In this document: positions 10,457 to 25,307 of the stretch, one piece after another
How positions within the stretch are numbered: position 1 is the first letter of the stretch
Layout: the number at the start of each line of letters is the position of its first letter
Notes under the pieces: generated by a model
Told to the model about the DNA's origin: nothing
The model's database searches: none
The model's input: the letters and a program-made list of their open reading frames with translations, nothing else
Translations under genes and position numbers: made by a program
Assembly: GCA_949592205.1 (NCBI GenBank)
Contig: CATIUR010000002.1
Span: 134,862,090-134,926,089, forward strand
Length of the DNA: 64,000 bases
Origin: Helichrysum umbraculigerum
Lineage: Eukaryota; Streptophyta; Magnoliopsida; Asterales; Asteraceae
Direction of reading: 5' to 3'

Positions 10457-12939
10457 TGATGCGTCACCAGCGGTCGGTAAAGGAAATTACTTACCCTTGT
10501 CGTTGCACCGGCTACTGGCGACGGGCATCAGTGGATGTTTTAAATTTGTAATTGCGGGGCCTAAGTTTTCCCTAACAATGCTAATCTTAAGGGTGAGCTA
10601 GTGGTAGGTATGACCTAGAGTCGTTCTTCAAACCGACTGAATTGAAACTAAGGCGTGGTAGATGAGGGCTTTCAAACTAGTGAAGGGTTTATAAAATAGT
10701 GAGGGAGTTTTGGTTTTTCTATTGGCTAACTTAGGCAAGTAAATAAATAAAAGCGAAATAATAATAAAACGTAAAGCTGATAAGATAAAGATAGTGTTTG
10801 CTGAGATATTTTTAATTAAGTTATGAGATGATATTTGAAAAAACTGTTTTGAAAGATATTATGTAAACACTAGATTCCCTACTAATTAAAATCCCATTAG
10901 CATGTCACACCGGGAGCTAGGTTATGGTAACATTACAAAGTATTTAGAATAACAAGCAAAATCTTAATTATGGTTTAATAATACTTTCATATGAACGGGA
11001 ACAAAATCTTAAGGTACTAAACATAACCGAATCATATAACGATTCCTCGTCATCCTAACAGATTCATGTATTTAAAAAGTTCATTTATGACTTTAAACCA
11101 GCCATTGCTCAAGACTACCCAATAAATCCCCTAATTATCCACAACGTTCCTCACTTAAAGTGGTTCCGCCGCTTCAAACCTTGGCCATGTCTTGTCCTAC
11201 GATAATCCCCCATGTAGCCTTGTGGTTCCATAGTCTCATACCTTTGACAAATTATATTGACACAGATGACTGACTACCTTTTAGTTGGACGTCTTTAAAA
11301 AAGGTGTTGTAATCACGTTTATTGGTGGAAAGGCGATAAATTAATTTGAAGTTTAAAAGTCTATTTAGAAAGGTTAATTAAACTAGGTTTCTCATTTTAT
11401 ATATTAGTCCGTAATATAACTACCTTCGGTCGTTACGCAGCTTCCATGTATTTGTACTACACCTAAAGTGTTTCCAACGCTATACTGCATAACAGTCGAA
11501 TAGGGGCCATCATATTACTTCGTAATATTGTACCGTTTCGTAATATGACTATCTTCGGTCGTTCTTTGGCTTCCATACATTTGTACTCCACCTTGAAGTG
11601 TTTCCAGTACTATACCGAAGAACATTCGAATAGGGGCCGTCATATTACTTTACGATAATTAAGACAGTTTATATTTTACTACTATGATGATCCTAAGGCA
11701 ACAATCAAACAAGAACATGCAATAAGACGATCAAAGCAATACTACTGATCTTTAATATCTAATTATAAATCATCCCATAATTAACTAACTACATCGCAAG
11801 CAAACACAACAAGCGTACTACTCTCTAATCATGGCAATAACTAAATCTAGCATAATCAATATAAACGTAATTAATTAAGATAGATAAGGATAGAAAGAAC
11901 CAGGATTAAATGCGAGAGAATAGACTTGAATTAATTGACACAATTCGAGCGTACACCGAAGATTACAATGCGTTCCGCACTTTCCTTCTATTCCTAATTG
12001 AACTTCTAAACTAGTTTAAATACTAGTTAAAACTAATCTAGAGAAAGAATATAGAGTGAGAAAGTTGGAGCTTATTTTTCTTGAGTGAGAAAAATAAGCT
12101 AGGAATGTGTGTTTTTCCTAGGAAATGTGTGATAGGAATGGTGTGTGTTGAAATAAAGCCTTAGGGCCTCTATTTATAGGTGAAATCCGGCTCATTTTAG
12201 CAATCCAAGGAGCACATTAGCAAAAGGTGTTAAAGGTGGTAGCACATGTACCCTAAAGCGTGTAAAGGTCTAGCACATGTACCCTAAAGGAGGTGGAGAC
12301 GGGCGGCATCCGGTAGCACATGTACCAGGCAAGTACCAAAAAGGAGGTGGAGACAGGTGGCTGCCAGCCGGCCTGGTACCAAAAAGGAGGTGGAGACGGG
12401 TGGCTGCCAGCCAGCCTGGTACGCCAGCCTCCCGCCCCGGTTCGCATTCTTTTGCTTGTTTCTCGTTTCGTGCGTATCTTCTTCGTTATGCGTCCGTTTC
12501 GTCGATTCTTTTTGCGTTGGATTCGTTTTTCAAAAACGAAGACTTCGATGAAAAGAAATCCCTGAGATGTGTCTCTCATCTTCAGATATCTCGTACGAAT
12601 CGTTTGAATCTTCCGGTATACGTAGAATCTTCATTCTTCATCCGTTTTTGTTGATTCTTCTTCTGTTGGATTCGTATTTTGAAAAAGAACATCTTGGATA
12701 AGATGGATCTTGGTGATGGGTACTTTTGTCTCTAATTCTTGTTTTGATGCCTTGAATCTTCAAACGTGTGTGGAATCTTTGTTTTACGTCCGTTTTGCTT
12801 GATTTTTCTCGTGCAACCTTGTTTTGACCTTCTTGGCATAATATCATTGATTTGTACAGTATTTGAGTTCAAATGCCAAGTATCGTTCCAGAATGAGAGA
12901 GATATCGGTAGTAAAAACGTGACTTTTTACACGATATCA
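10457..12939 (-). repeat. 5' LTR of the non-autonomous element (about 2.5 kb)
   Basis: On the minus strand it opens TGATATCGTG at 12939 and ends TGACGCATCA at 10457, giving TGAT...ATCA ends. U3 (about 12180-12939) carries GC-rich 43-bp tandem units at 12331-12416; a TATA box lies at 12170-12180; R and U5 run to 10457 with no coding sense. Two related segments of about 130 bp recur at 11395-11525 and 11525-11655 (CCTTCGGTCGTT, TCCATGTATTTGTACT), an internal tandem duplication. Confidence 0.8.
12170..12180 (-). promoter_or_regulatory. TATA box of the non-autonomous element
   Basis: Minus strand CCTATAAATAG, a consensus plant TATA box, placed between the GC-rich U3 and the rest of the LTR. It implies transcription starting near 12145 and running leftward. 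Confidence 0.65.
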
Positions 12940-13047
12940 ACACCACACAACAATAAAAGGGTAAGCTACTAGCTTAGTGAGTAATGGAATTAAAACAACA
13001 ACAACATTTAAATATATGATCATACTCAAATGATCAATCAATATTAG
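12940..13047. other. short spacer between two retroelements
   Basis: About 108 bp with no ORF. GGGTAAGCTACTAGCTTAG resembles segments common in Tekay LTRs, so this may be a remnant of an older LTR. Confidence 0.35.
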
Positions 13048-15464
<2,417 letters not shown>

Positions 15465-15515
15465 GTATCCCTCCGTTTAGGGAATTTCGTCCCGAAATTC
15501 AATCGAATTTATTAC

Positions 15516-17099
15516 TGAAAAGGTTATCATGGAATAGACATTTTTTTTTTTTTTTGAAACAACGATTTAACAAATCAACTTTAAGGATTCAGATAGATAT
15601 ATAGACAATCGACATTTGAGCAAACTATAAATTTAGTTGAGTAGTTAATGGGGAGGCTATATCAAAGATGACGTTGGAACTCGATGGAGTTAAGCTTTTC
15701 GGTCCAACAATTGTGTCTGTGGTATCCGTGGAATTTGGTTTATTGTAGTTTATTTGTGTTGTATAGCAACCCATACTTGTGGCTCACACATACAAACTTG
15801 TAGCTGAATATAAGTGTTGGATAGCTGACAATTATTAATGAACGTTCTTGACCAAACAAGTGATAATTATCTGTCCTATTTACAACTTGCGATTTTTTTT
15901 TTATTCTACTAAAATTTGTATGAGACTTTCACATCGAATATTACTTTTAACACAGAACAATCACCGTTAGATTTAACTTAACGTATTGAAATTTAGGTTA
16001 TACGAAATAAGTTCCAACATTTTAAGCTTCCATAGTATTCTCAATTTGTCCAACGTATATTGTATATTAACTTTTCAATTTCTTACGGGTTTAAGTGATT
16101 TTGCTGATTGTTTCGTCCATTTTTTTATACATTCGTAGTTGAGAGCAATATATACATGTATGCGGAGGTTGTGTCTCCAAAGTAGGTAAATCCACGCTAT
16201 CACCAAAGGAAGGAAAGTTTATACGTACAAGTATATTTCTTTGTGAGGTTATAAAAGTTGACTTGTATAAGGGGTGAAATAAGTGTGAGCTTAGATTTTA
16301 TCTTAAAATCTAAGAGGCTTGGATTTGGGCTAATCTTACATTATACGTTCTCTCGCATCGGAATTCCCTTTACTTGGGGTCTAGAAAAGATTCCACGTGC
16401 CATGCTGAGGCAAACAATTAAGAAGAATGAAGTAGTGATTGATATTAATAGTAGACCATGGTGTAAAAAAAATGAATGATAATAGTTGTCGTTGGTGATC
16501 ATCATAAATGTTAAGTTTACGAAGTGAGATATTATAGAAAAAGATTATCCTTATAAGCGGCATCTTCGAGTGTAAAATTTATTTAAATTAGTTATGAGAA
16601 ATCTTCGTATATAAAGTGGAGTAACTATTTGGTCATTTGCTTAAATTTCAAAGAAAATGATTTTCAAACTTGTTGAATGAATAATTACTAAATTTAAATC
16701 TTATATTGGTCAAAACTTTGTAAGTGTTTATAAATGAGAAGTGTAATGTAGTAATTATTGTTTAATATAGTGAGGCTAGTTGGGTATTGGGTATTTTCGC
16801 ATCTTGAAGCCTATAAGGCCGAAAAGGAAATGAGTAAATCCATTTTTTAAGGAGTATAGATAAAGAAGAGTCTTAGAGTTGGGCGTCGGCAGGTTAGTGC
16901 CAAACCACGTGTTTCATCGCGTCTATTGGTTACTTCAAGTCGTTTTGCATTATTTCTAGCAAGTTTTCAACCGAGTTTATCCCTCTGTTTAGAATGTGAT
17001 TTTGAAGGCGTTAGAATATGCATGCACGTTTGGTTGATACGGAATGAAATTGAACTTCTAAAATTTTATAAAATATAAAATAAAATAAAGTACTAAAGA
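15516..17099. other. intergenic, no gene recognised
   Basis: AT-rich DNA without convincing coding. A 73-codon frame at 16258-16479 has no recognisable motif. At about 17028 GTTTGGTTGA and a GAATGAAATTGAA stretch resemble the outer end of the MITE-like remnant whose other end lies at about 28200, across the later Athila insertion. Confidence 0.4.
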
Positions 17100-17220
17100 A
17101 CCATTGGCCTAGCATTATCGATGTGGCCTTCCAACCTTGAGGCTGAGAGTTCAAGTCCAGTAGCACAACAAAATGTAAATATTTGTGCGTTATTATATAT
17201 ATCCGTGTGGTAGTAATGGT
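17100..17220 (+). mobile_element. tRNA-derived SINE-like sequence
   Basis: TGGCCTAGCATT at 17105 fits an RNA polymerase III A box, and AGTTCAAGTCC at 17148-17158 fits a B box with two differences, at a tRNA-like spacing of about 43 bp. It does not fold as an intact tRNA. The 3' limit is uncertain and runs toward a TA microsatellite. Known plant SINEs have this organisation. An old tRNA pseudogene is the alternative. Confidence 0.5.
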
Positions 17221-17258
17221 AGATTACTTGCTTTTCTATATATATATATATATATATA

Positions 17259-17819
17259 GGATAGTGATCAAGAGGGAAGTGCCTTTTTGGGGGGAAGGGG
17301 GAAGAGTTAGTATGCGTCAAGAAGCATATTACAATTATCAATCAAAAAGTCAACAAAAAATTATTTTTATTGATAAATAGTAATCAAAATCGATGCTATA
17401 AAGAATATTTTAACGAATGAATTTCATTTTTAAGTCATAACATTAATTGATGAATATTTATTTAATAAATTGTTAATATGCAGTGTGATGCATATTAACT
17501 AATATGCATCGCGATGCATATTAAAACTTCATATTATTTGAAAGATATTTTTATTGTTAATATGCATCACAATGCATATTAACTAATATGCACCGCGATG
17601 CATATTAACGGATTTGGATCTAAATTCATAAATCGGTGCTATAACTTGAAGAAAGAATTTATCAAGGAAACTTAACATTCATAGCATCGATTCTGATTAA
17701 CATTTACTAAATTTCAGTTTGTTTTTTTCGAGATTTGTATGGGTGAAGGTAATATGCTTCCTGATGCATACTAACGCTTCCCCCTTCCCCCAAAAAATGC
17801 ACTTCCCTCTGGATCATTC

Positions 17820-17823
<4 letters not shown>
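17259..17823. mobile_element. MITE with about 70-bp inverted ends and internal palindromes
   Basis: The left end (GTGATCAAGAGGGAAGTGCC, then a G-run and GTTAGTATGC) is mirrored at 17750-17823. The centre holds four palindromic blocks of the ATATGCATCGCGATGCATAT type (17478-17605). The element sits within TA repeats, so the target duplication cannot be read and the superfamily is open. Confidence 0.75.

Positions 17824-17882
<59 letters not shown>
17824..17882. repeat. (TA)n microsatellite
   Basis: About 59 bp of pure TA directly right of the MITE; a shorter TA run (17236-17258) lies on its left. Confidence 0.95.
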
Positions 17883-17887
<5 letters not shown>

Positions 17888-17952
17888 AAGTATACAAATA
17901 TAAAGATTTAAAACTCAAAAAATATAAAATATAACGTAACTAAAATACTCCA

Positions 17953-19451
17953 TGATGTCGTGTAAACGGGGTTTAATTTTAAAATGGAAAATACCTAACT
18001 TACTATACACAACACAGGCAAGAATACCTGATCATATATAGTATAGCTCAGTAAGTCCGAGTCGAACACAGGGAACGGATGTCAATATCAACAAATTGGA
18101 AATTGCTACAATTAATTTAAGTAGTAAAAGTGGGGACGTTTTAGTTCCGGTCGAACAAATGAGTAACAATTATAAAAGAAATGATTTATAGAATAAAACT
18201 AAATTATTAAAATAAGGAAATAATAAAATAACTTAATTAAAAGATTTAATTCAAATAATAAAAGAAGTACAATTGCTTAGACTAGTTTCCTCAGAATCTG
18301 ATTATCACTTTATTGAATTGCAGATATGTGGATCTTATTGTGACATGACAAATATACCAATTATCCTTACAAGATTAATTGATTAAACACAATCAAGAAA
18401 GATATGAAGTTGTTTTCAACCCGCTAACAGTTCAATTTAACGTTATCCACCGAATTGTGTTATGGATTAAAACTACACCGTTTATATGATTTACCCTTAT
18501 AACTTGAATCAACAAAGTTTATAACTATTACTAGTTATCACATTCATTCCCAATTCTCGATGATAATCGATCCTAGCCTATCAAACTCAATCTATTTTGT
18601 GATAATCATCAATTAAAACGAACAATCATCAATAATAACCAATCAATAAAGAACTCAATCATAAATCAATAGATTATCACGCTAGGTTATCATCGAGATT
18701 TAACAATTAAATATGGATCTTCGAATAAACATATAAACATTCATAAAAACCAAAACAATCCGCAATTCAATAATCAAATCATCATCTGAGTATATTCATC
18801 TAAACAATTGTATATAAAACTTAGCAACTCATATTATCACAGAAAATCAGATTCAAACTCAACATCATAATCATAATCGAATGAAAGAAATGAATGAATT
18901 CGGACCGAAATAATGAAATAACGATTGAACGAACGTAAGCCCTTGATTCCTCAAGCTTCAATCCCTTCAACAACGTCTGGATTTAGGGTTTTGCAGCAGA
19001 GAATTCGTCTGGAATAATGTGGTGAAGTCTGTGCAAAAATGAGGCAAAATGAGCTTTTTAGGTTTTCTGTCGAGGCGATCCATACGCCGTATGGATTTCC
19101 ATACGCCGTATGGATTTCCATACGCCGTATGGATCACAAAGCCCATGGATCTGACCCGCGTCTTCTGGCGGCCCGGCTCACTTCATCCATACGCCGTATG
19201 GATTCCATACGCCGTATGGATGCTATTCTTCAGCTTTTTCACCATCGACCACCATTCTTCAAACCTTTTTATTTTTAACTCCTTTTCTTCAATTCTCGCA
19301 CGTTTTAAGATTCTTTTCCGATTCATGCTCCAGAAAATTCCTAAATGCAAATATGAACGAAATGAGTATCGAATTCAAATCAAATGCATAAAAAATTAAT
19401 CAAACCAAGGGGTAATTAGTACTATAAAATAGCACATTTTGGCGTTCATCA
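17953..19451 (-). repeat. 3' LTR of the Athila element
   Basis: 1499 bp, reading TGATGAACGCC...CGACATCA on the minus strand. Contains five or so copies of the palindrome ATCCATACGCCGTATGGAT (19079-19222), one tandem pair more than the other LTR. Just right, on the minus strand, AGTGGGGGATGTT (19452-19464) is the polypurine tract. Confidence 0.93.
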
Positions 19452-20788
19452 AACATCCCCCACTTGAATCCTACTTGTCCTCAAGTAGACTAGAAATTCA
19501 AACATTCAAAACTTTAAATATGAACGGCAAACAATGCATAAAAGGACTTACAAACTACACAGCATTCGACAAACCAAATTTTCATCTTAAAATCGATTCT
19601 TCCTTAAAACTCAGCAATCAAGAAACTCTACATGGGAAGCCATTCTATTATTATTACTCATAAAAGATAATTCACTCAGATTACTGATATTGTTGTCCAC
19701 TTAAACAATCTAAATTTCAGAGATTGAGCTTAAGTTATTATTATTCTAGCAGGCCTTACCCTTGATTTTCAATAGCAAAATACTCTCATATAGATAACGT
19801 GTCACAATTCTCCAAATAATGAACATCCAAATAAATCAATCATTTTTCAAACCAAGACATTGGTGACAGGTCTGTACCTTAGTACAATATAGCGACATAA
19901 CTTGGCTTTGGTTTTTCAATTAATGAGTCTTTTGTACTCATTTATTTTTATCTATTTTGATATCAAATATACTGACGGAAACCAGGTCTGTACTTTCGTA
20001 CAACAGAGGAGACAACACCCAGTATATTCCCAAATGATGATTATTAGGATCCCAAAATTATGGATTATAACACGCTATCAAACAAGAATTAAGACTAAGG
20101 TCATACCTTGCTAAAAGATCCTCATAGGATAAATCCCTACTTAATTCATTACATTTCTTACTAGCTCAATACCCTTCATATAGATTGCCTATCGGTACAT
20201 CATAAGATGAACTATCTAATATTTAAAAATTAAATTTATTTTATTCTTTGCATTCCCAAACTGTGTTACAAGATTGCTAAATTTTACAAAGAAAACAATT
20301 TTAAAACAAAATTTTGGGCTGAAAAATGACTAACACGTAGAATGCCTCTTAACCTCAATATTTTTCAATAGCTACCATTCATAAGTTAAGGACAATTAAA
20401 CTTCTTTTCCCCCATCCCCCACTTAGAAACATGCAATGTCCTCATTGCAAAAGAAAATAAAAATAAAGGGAATAGAAAAGAAGTGAAACAGAAAACTCCC
20501 TTGATTTGAAGGCAATTTGCTTGAAGGATTTCGTTCAGAAATAAAATACAATAGCACACTTCCGTAGGCAACATGATTGCATTTAGCACATGCAATAAGC
20601 CTTTAAACCCCTCGGTATCCCGAGTGGACGAGTTGTAGTCTCGTGAGGGTTTCCAGAGAACACACCCACAAAGTTCAAACCTGCAAACAAAAACAATAAA
20701 ACAAAATACAAATTAACAAAATAACGGGTTGTCTCCCGAAAGCGCTTTTGTTTATCACGTCGGTAAGCTCGACATCTTGCTTCACTAC
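19452..20788 (-). other. 3' noncoding region of the Athila element
   Basis: No protein-coding signature. On the minus strand, shortly after the integrase end, it holds the Athila-typical segment AAAGCGCTTTCGGGAGACAA (near 20729-20748) and repeated short blocks such as GTTCCTT and CCCCCAC near the LTR. Small frames here appear to be chance. Confidence 0.7.
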
Positions 20789-22145
20789 TTAATTCAAATC
20801 CATCTCCAAATCACGCTTGGAGTCCCTTATATCACCATAGTACTTCTTCACTCTACTTCCATTGACTTTGAAAGTTTTTCCAGAATGTCCTTGAAAAATC
20901 AACAGCTCCAAACGGATAAACCTTGTCAACAACAAATGGGCCAGTCCAGCGTGTCTTTAACTTTCCTGGAAACAGATGCAATCTAGAACTATACAACAGA
21001 ACTTTATCACCCTTCTCGAATGTATGGTTCGACTTAAGACGAGCATCATGCCATTTCTTAGTTCGCTCCTTGAACAATCTCGAATTGTCATAAGCAGTTA
21101 TTCTTAATTCATCCAACTCATTCAACTGTTCCATTCTTTCCTTTCCAGCTAACTTCTCATCAAGATTGCACTTATGTAAAGCCCAGTATGCTTTATGCTC
21201 TAACTCAAAAGGTAAATGACAAGCTTTTCCATAAACAAGGCGATAAGGTGTTGTTCCAACTGACGATTTAAATGCTGTTCGTGCCGGCCATAATGCATCA
21301 TCCAACTTGTATGACCAATTCTTAGGGTTTCCTTCAAGTGAACGTTCTAAAATACGCTTCAACCCTCTATTAGTCACTTCCACTTGACCACTCGTTTGTG
21401 GATTATAAGCAGTTGAAAACTTATGTCTAACTCCGTACTTGCGCAGCACTTTTTCCAATTGCAGATTTGTGAAATGTGTTCCTCGATCACTAATTAAAGC
21501 TTTTGGTGCTCCAAAGCGCGAAAATAACTGCTTAAGAAAATTTACCACAACGCGAGCATCATTCGTGGGTAATGCCTTTGCTTCGGCCCACTTAGAGACT
21601 TAATCCACAGCCACAATGATGTATTTGTTTCCGTTGCTAGGTGGAAACGGGCCCATAAAGTCTATACCCCAGACATCAAAAATCTCGCTTACCATAATTG
21701 GATTTTGCAACATTTCATCCTTCTTTGAAATTCTCCCAGTACGTTGGCAGGCATCGCATTCCTTCACATACTTGAATGCATCCTTATAAACTGTTGGCCA
21801 ATAAAAACCTGCCTCAAACACTTTCCTTGCAGTGTAGTTTGGACCATGATGTCCTCCCGCCGGACCATCATGACAGTGCTCTAAGATAATATTACATTCC
21901 TCTCCAGCTACACATCGTCGGACAATTCCATCAGCACACTGTCTGAACAGATATGGATCTTCCCAAAAGTAATACCGTAAAGATGAGAAAAACCTCTTTC
22001 TTTGGTTGAAGTCTAATCCGGATGGCAGAGTCTTTGTAACTAGAAAGTTTGCAATATCAGCGAACCATGGAAATTCATTCAGAATTGCTTTCAACAAGCT
22101 TTCATCGGGAAACTTATCTCGAATTTCCGTTTCATCCAACTTATC
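20789..22145 (-). pseudogene. Athila integrase
   Basis: Zinc-binding HHCC region (EHCHDGPAGGHHG, then CDACQRTG), then the DDE core: WGIDFMGPF, ISDRGTHF and GQVEVTNRGLKRIL. The C-terminus has DKVLLYSSRLHLFPGKLKTRW. The enzyme inserts element cDNA. A TAA at 21600-21602 replaces the Tyr usually found in VDYVSKW. Near 20905, in a run of T, the frame shifts by one base; the expected tail (GHSGKTFKVNGSRVK) continues in the next phase to a stop at 20789-20791. Confidence 0.88.
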
Positions 22146-23441
22146 CAATTCTGGATTTTCCAGTCTTGACAGATGATCTGCAGCCAGATTTTCCGCTCCC
22201 CTCTTATCACGAATCTCAATGTCAAACTCCTGCAATAACAAAATCCATCGCAACAACCTTGGTTTTGCATCTTGTTTCCCAAACAAGTATCTTAATGCAG
22301 AGTGATCGGTAAAAACAACCGTTTTTGACGGGACCAGGTAAGAGCGAAACTTATCAAACGCAAAAACAACAGCAAGCAGTTCCTTCTCAGTCGTAGTGTA
22401 ATTCTCCTGTGCACTCGTCAAAGTCTTGCTTGCGTAGTAAACAGGTTGAAACTTCTTATCAACCCTCTAACCTAAAACTGCTCCCACAGCGTAATCACTG
22501 GCGTCACACATCAATTCAAATGGAAGATCCCAATTCGGACTTATCATAATTGGTGCAGATACCAATTTCTCCTTTAAAATCTTGAACGCATCTTGGCACT
22601 CCTTTGAAAACTCGAACTTAGCTTCCTTTTCCAACAACTTGTTCATAGGACGTGCTATCTTTGAAAAATCCTTGATGAATCTTCTATAGAATCCAGCATG
22701 TCCTAAGAAACTTCGTATTCCTTTAATATTTGTTGGATGAGGTAACTTTGCTATCGCCTCAATCTTCGCTTGATCAACTTCAATACCAGCTCTCGAAATT
22801 TTATGCCCCAACACAACTCCTTCTCGTACCATGAAATGACACTTTTCCCAATTTAAAACGAGATTGGAACTCTCACACCTTTGCAACATCCTCTTTAGAT
22901 TCATCAGACACTTATCAAAAGAATCTCCAAACACAGAGAAGTCATCCATGAATATTTCCATGCTGTCTTCTACCATATCATGGAATATTGCCATCATGCA
23001 CCGTTGAAATGTGGCTGGTGCGTTACATAGACCGAAAGGCATTCTCCGATAGGCGAAAGTTCCGAATGGGCAGGTGAAAGTAGTCTTATCTTGATCATTT
23101 GCATCAATTGGGATTTGGAAATACCCGGAGAATCCGTCTAGAAAGCAATAATACTCTTTTCCAGCTAGACGTTCCAGCATCTGATCAATGAATGGCAAAG
23201 GAAAGTGATCCTTGCGTGTCGCATCATTCATCTTTCTATAATCTATACAGACCCTCCATCCAGTAACAGTTCTTGTGGGAATTAACTCATTCTTCTCATT
23301 TGCAACCACTGTCATACCTCCTTTCTTAGGCACAACATGAATGGGGCTTACCCATGGACTATCAGAAATCGGGTATATCAATCCAGAGTCAAGCAATTTA
23401 ATGATTTCCTTCCTCACAACATCCGTAACCTTAGGATTTAA
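22146..23441 (-). pseudogene. Athila reverse transcriptase and RNase H
   Basis: RT motifs run in order: WVSPIHVVPKKGG, RVCIDYRKMN, FLDGFSGYFQI, FAYRRMPFGLCNAPATFQR, the catalytic FMDDFSVF at about 22930-22950, then LGHKIS and FLGHAGFYRRFIKDF. RNase H follows with CDASDYAVGAVLG, TEKELLAV, VFTDHSALRYL and AADHLSRLEN. Together they copy element RNA to DNA. TAG at 22467-22469 interrupts RNase H where Gln is usual (LGQRVD). The stop at 23442 (TGA) lies just upstream, at a position usually Arg. Confidence 0.92.
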
Positions 23442-25307
23442 TCATCTTAATGGTTGCACAACTGGTTTGAAATCAGACTCCATAAGGATCTTGTGCGTAC
23501 AATACGATGGGCTAATTCCCTTGATGTCACTGATCGTCCATGCTATAGCATGCTTATGTTCCTTCAGAACTTTTAGCAGACTTTCTTTCTCGTTTGCTGA
23601 TAGCTTGGATGAAATGATAACTGGCAAATCCGACTCTCCTTGTAGGTATGCATATTCCAAATGGGTCGGCAAATCTTTCAGTTCTAACCTTGGTGGTTCT
23701 TCAAAAGAAGATTTACATGCCAACACCTCTTCTCGTGAACAGGGAATCCCATGCATAGTGATGCGAGTCTCTTTCTTGACTAAAATACCATTAGTCTCAA
23801 CCGATTCTTCATTCTCAGTCGGCTGATCACCTTCTACTTCCTCATCACTCTCGAACTCTAACTCCTCAAGCATTTTATCGAATTCTTCAATATCTCTAAT
23901 TGCTTCTATGCTTCCCGTCCATCCTTCCAGAATCATGGGATCTAGATCTTCATCTTCCATAAGACTTTGAAGGAACTCTTCATCATCAGTCATTTCTCTT
24001 GCACTCACAAAGTAGCACGTATCATCAACTGCAGCAGGATATCGCATTGATTTGTTGACATCAAATACTACTTCATCTTCTCCTAACCTAAGAGTGATTT
24101 TTCTATCATGAACATCAATCAATGCCCTTGCAGTAGATAGAAAAGGTCTTCCCAAAATGATAGGTACCTTTTTATCTTCAACAATGTCCAGAATGATGAA
24201 ATCACACGGAAAAACAAACCGATCCACTTTAACTAGCACATTCTCTACCATACCCCTAGGATATTAAACTGAACGATCTGCTAACTCAATGCACATTCTA
24301 ATTGGTTTCGGTTCCCCCAACTTAAGTCTGGCATACATTGTATAAGGCATTATTGATATGCTTGCCCCCAAGTCAGCCAATGCATGAGTAAGGTCTAAAC
24401 TTCCAATCAGACACGGAAGGGTAATACTCCCAGGGTCTTTCATTTTCGGTGGAAGTTTATTTTGCATAACTGCTGAACATCTCTCATTCATTATCACCGT
24501 GGTTGCCTCCATCAGTTTGCTCTTATTAGTTAAAAGTTCCTTCAGATATTTTGCATACTTTGGCATTTGAGCAATGGCTTCCACAAATGGGATGTTAATG
24601 TGCAGTTGTTTCAGATTCTCTAGAAACTGGTGATATTGAGCATCATCTTTCCCTCTTCTCAAAGCTGCAGGATAAGGTGGTGTCGGTGGATAATCCTTAG
24701 CATATTGCTTATCTCTTGCAATTTGTTCAGCCTCAGTGTCCACCTTGGGACTTTCCACAACTTCTACTTCCTTCTCTTTCTGCGGTAGGGGTTGAGAAAC
24801 AGGTTTCTTCTTTGGAATGGGGTCTTCAAAACCCTTTCCACTCCGGGTGATCACTGCTTTCGCCTGATCCCGTGGATTGGTTTCAGTGTATCCAGGTAGG
24901 GTCCCAGGGAATCTTTCTTGAAGAACTTTGGCTATGTTGGAAACATTACCTTCAATTTGCTTAATCGCAGCTCCTTGGTTTCTCAATGCAGCGTCGGTGG
25001 CATCCATTCTTTGTCCAGAGCTCGTAATGAATTTCTCATTGGAAGTGAGAAACTTACCCATCATTTCTTCTAAATTAGCTTGCTTGTCTGAAGATGAGGC
25101 ACCTGGCTGCTCCTTGGTGAAAAATCCAGGTTGAGTTTGGCGAAACGGTCGACCTCCATCTTGGTATGGTCTTCTGAAGAAGTTTCCACCGCCCTGACGA
25201 TATGGTGCTTGAGCTTCTCCATACTTGACTTCTTCAGTCTGTTCTCCCGTTCGCATCTCGGGGCAATCCTTTACTAAATGGCTTCCTCCACAGCTGTCGC
25301 ATCCCAC
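23442..25307 (-). pseudogene. Athila nucleocapsid knuckle, linker and protease
   Basis: Starts with a CCHC knuckle (CDSCGGSHLVKDC, about 25262-25301) that binds RNA, then a Pro/Gln-rich linker, then the protease with HALADLGASISIMPY (active-site DLGAS at 24360-24374), YPRGMVENVLVKVDRF and PIILGRPFLSTARALIDV. An acidic linker (EFESDEEVEGDQPTENEE) leads toward RT. A TAA at 24264-24266 inside the protease fits a CAA to TAA change, and a TGA at 23442-23444 fits CGA to TGA. No frameshift within this stretch. Confidence 0.88.

Larger units (their letters stand above)
4783..12939 (-). mobile_element. non-autonomous Athila-like LTR retrotransposon with gag-protease and an unknown extra domain
   Basis: The element reads right to left: 5' LTR (10457-12939), primer-binding site matching tRNA-Asp (10433-10450), gag, protease, a long extra coding region, a noncoding 3' region, and a truncated 3' LTR (4783-5436). 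The two LTR copies share U3 sequence and the end TTACACGATATCA. No reverse transcriptase, RNase H or integrase motif appears anywhere between the LTRs, so it would have needed enzymes from another element. The coding frame is damaged by several stops and one frameshift. The left LTR is cut at 4783 by the Athila-like LTR insertion. Confidence 0.82.

Noticed and set aside
17100..17200. Intact tRNA gene
   Set aside because: A- and B-box-like motifs are present but no cloverleaf with a proper acceptor stem could be folded; SINE-like is the better reading.
19452..20788. Possible env-like ORF in the Athila 3' region
   Set aside because: No frame longer than about 75 codons and no hydrophobic segments in the expected place.
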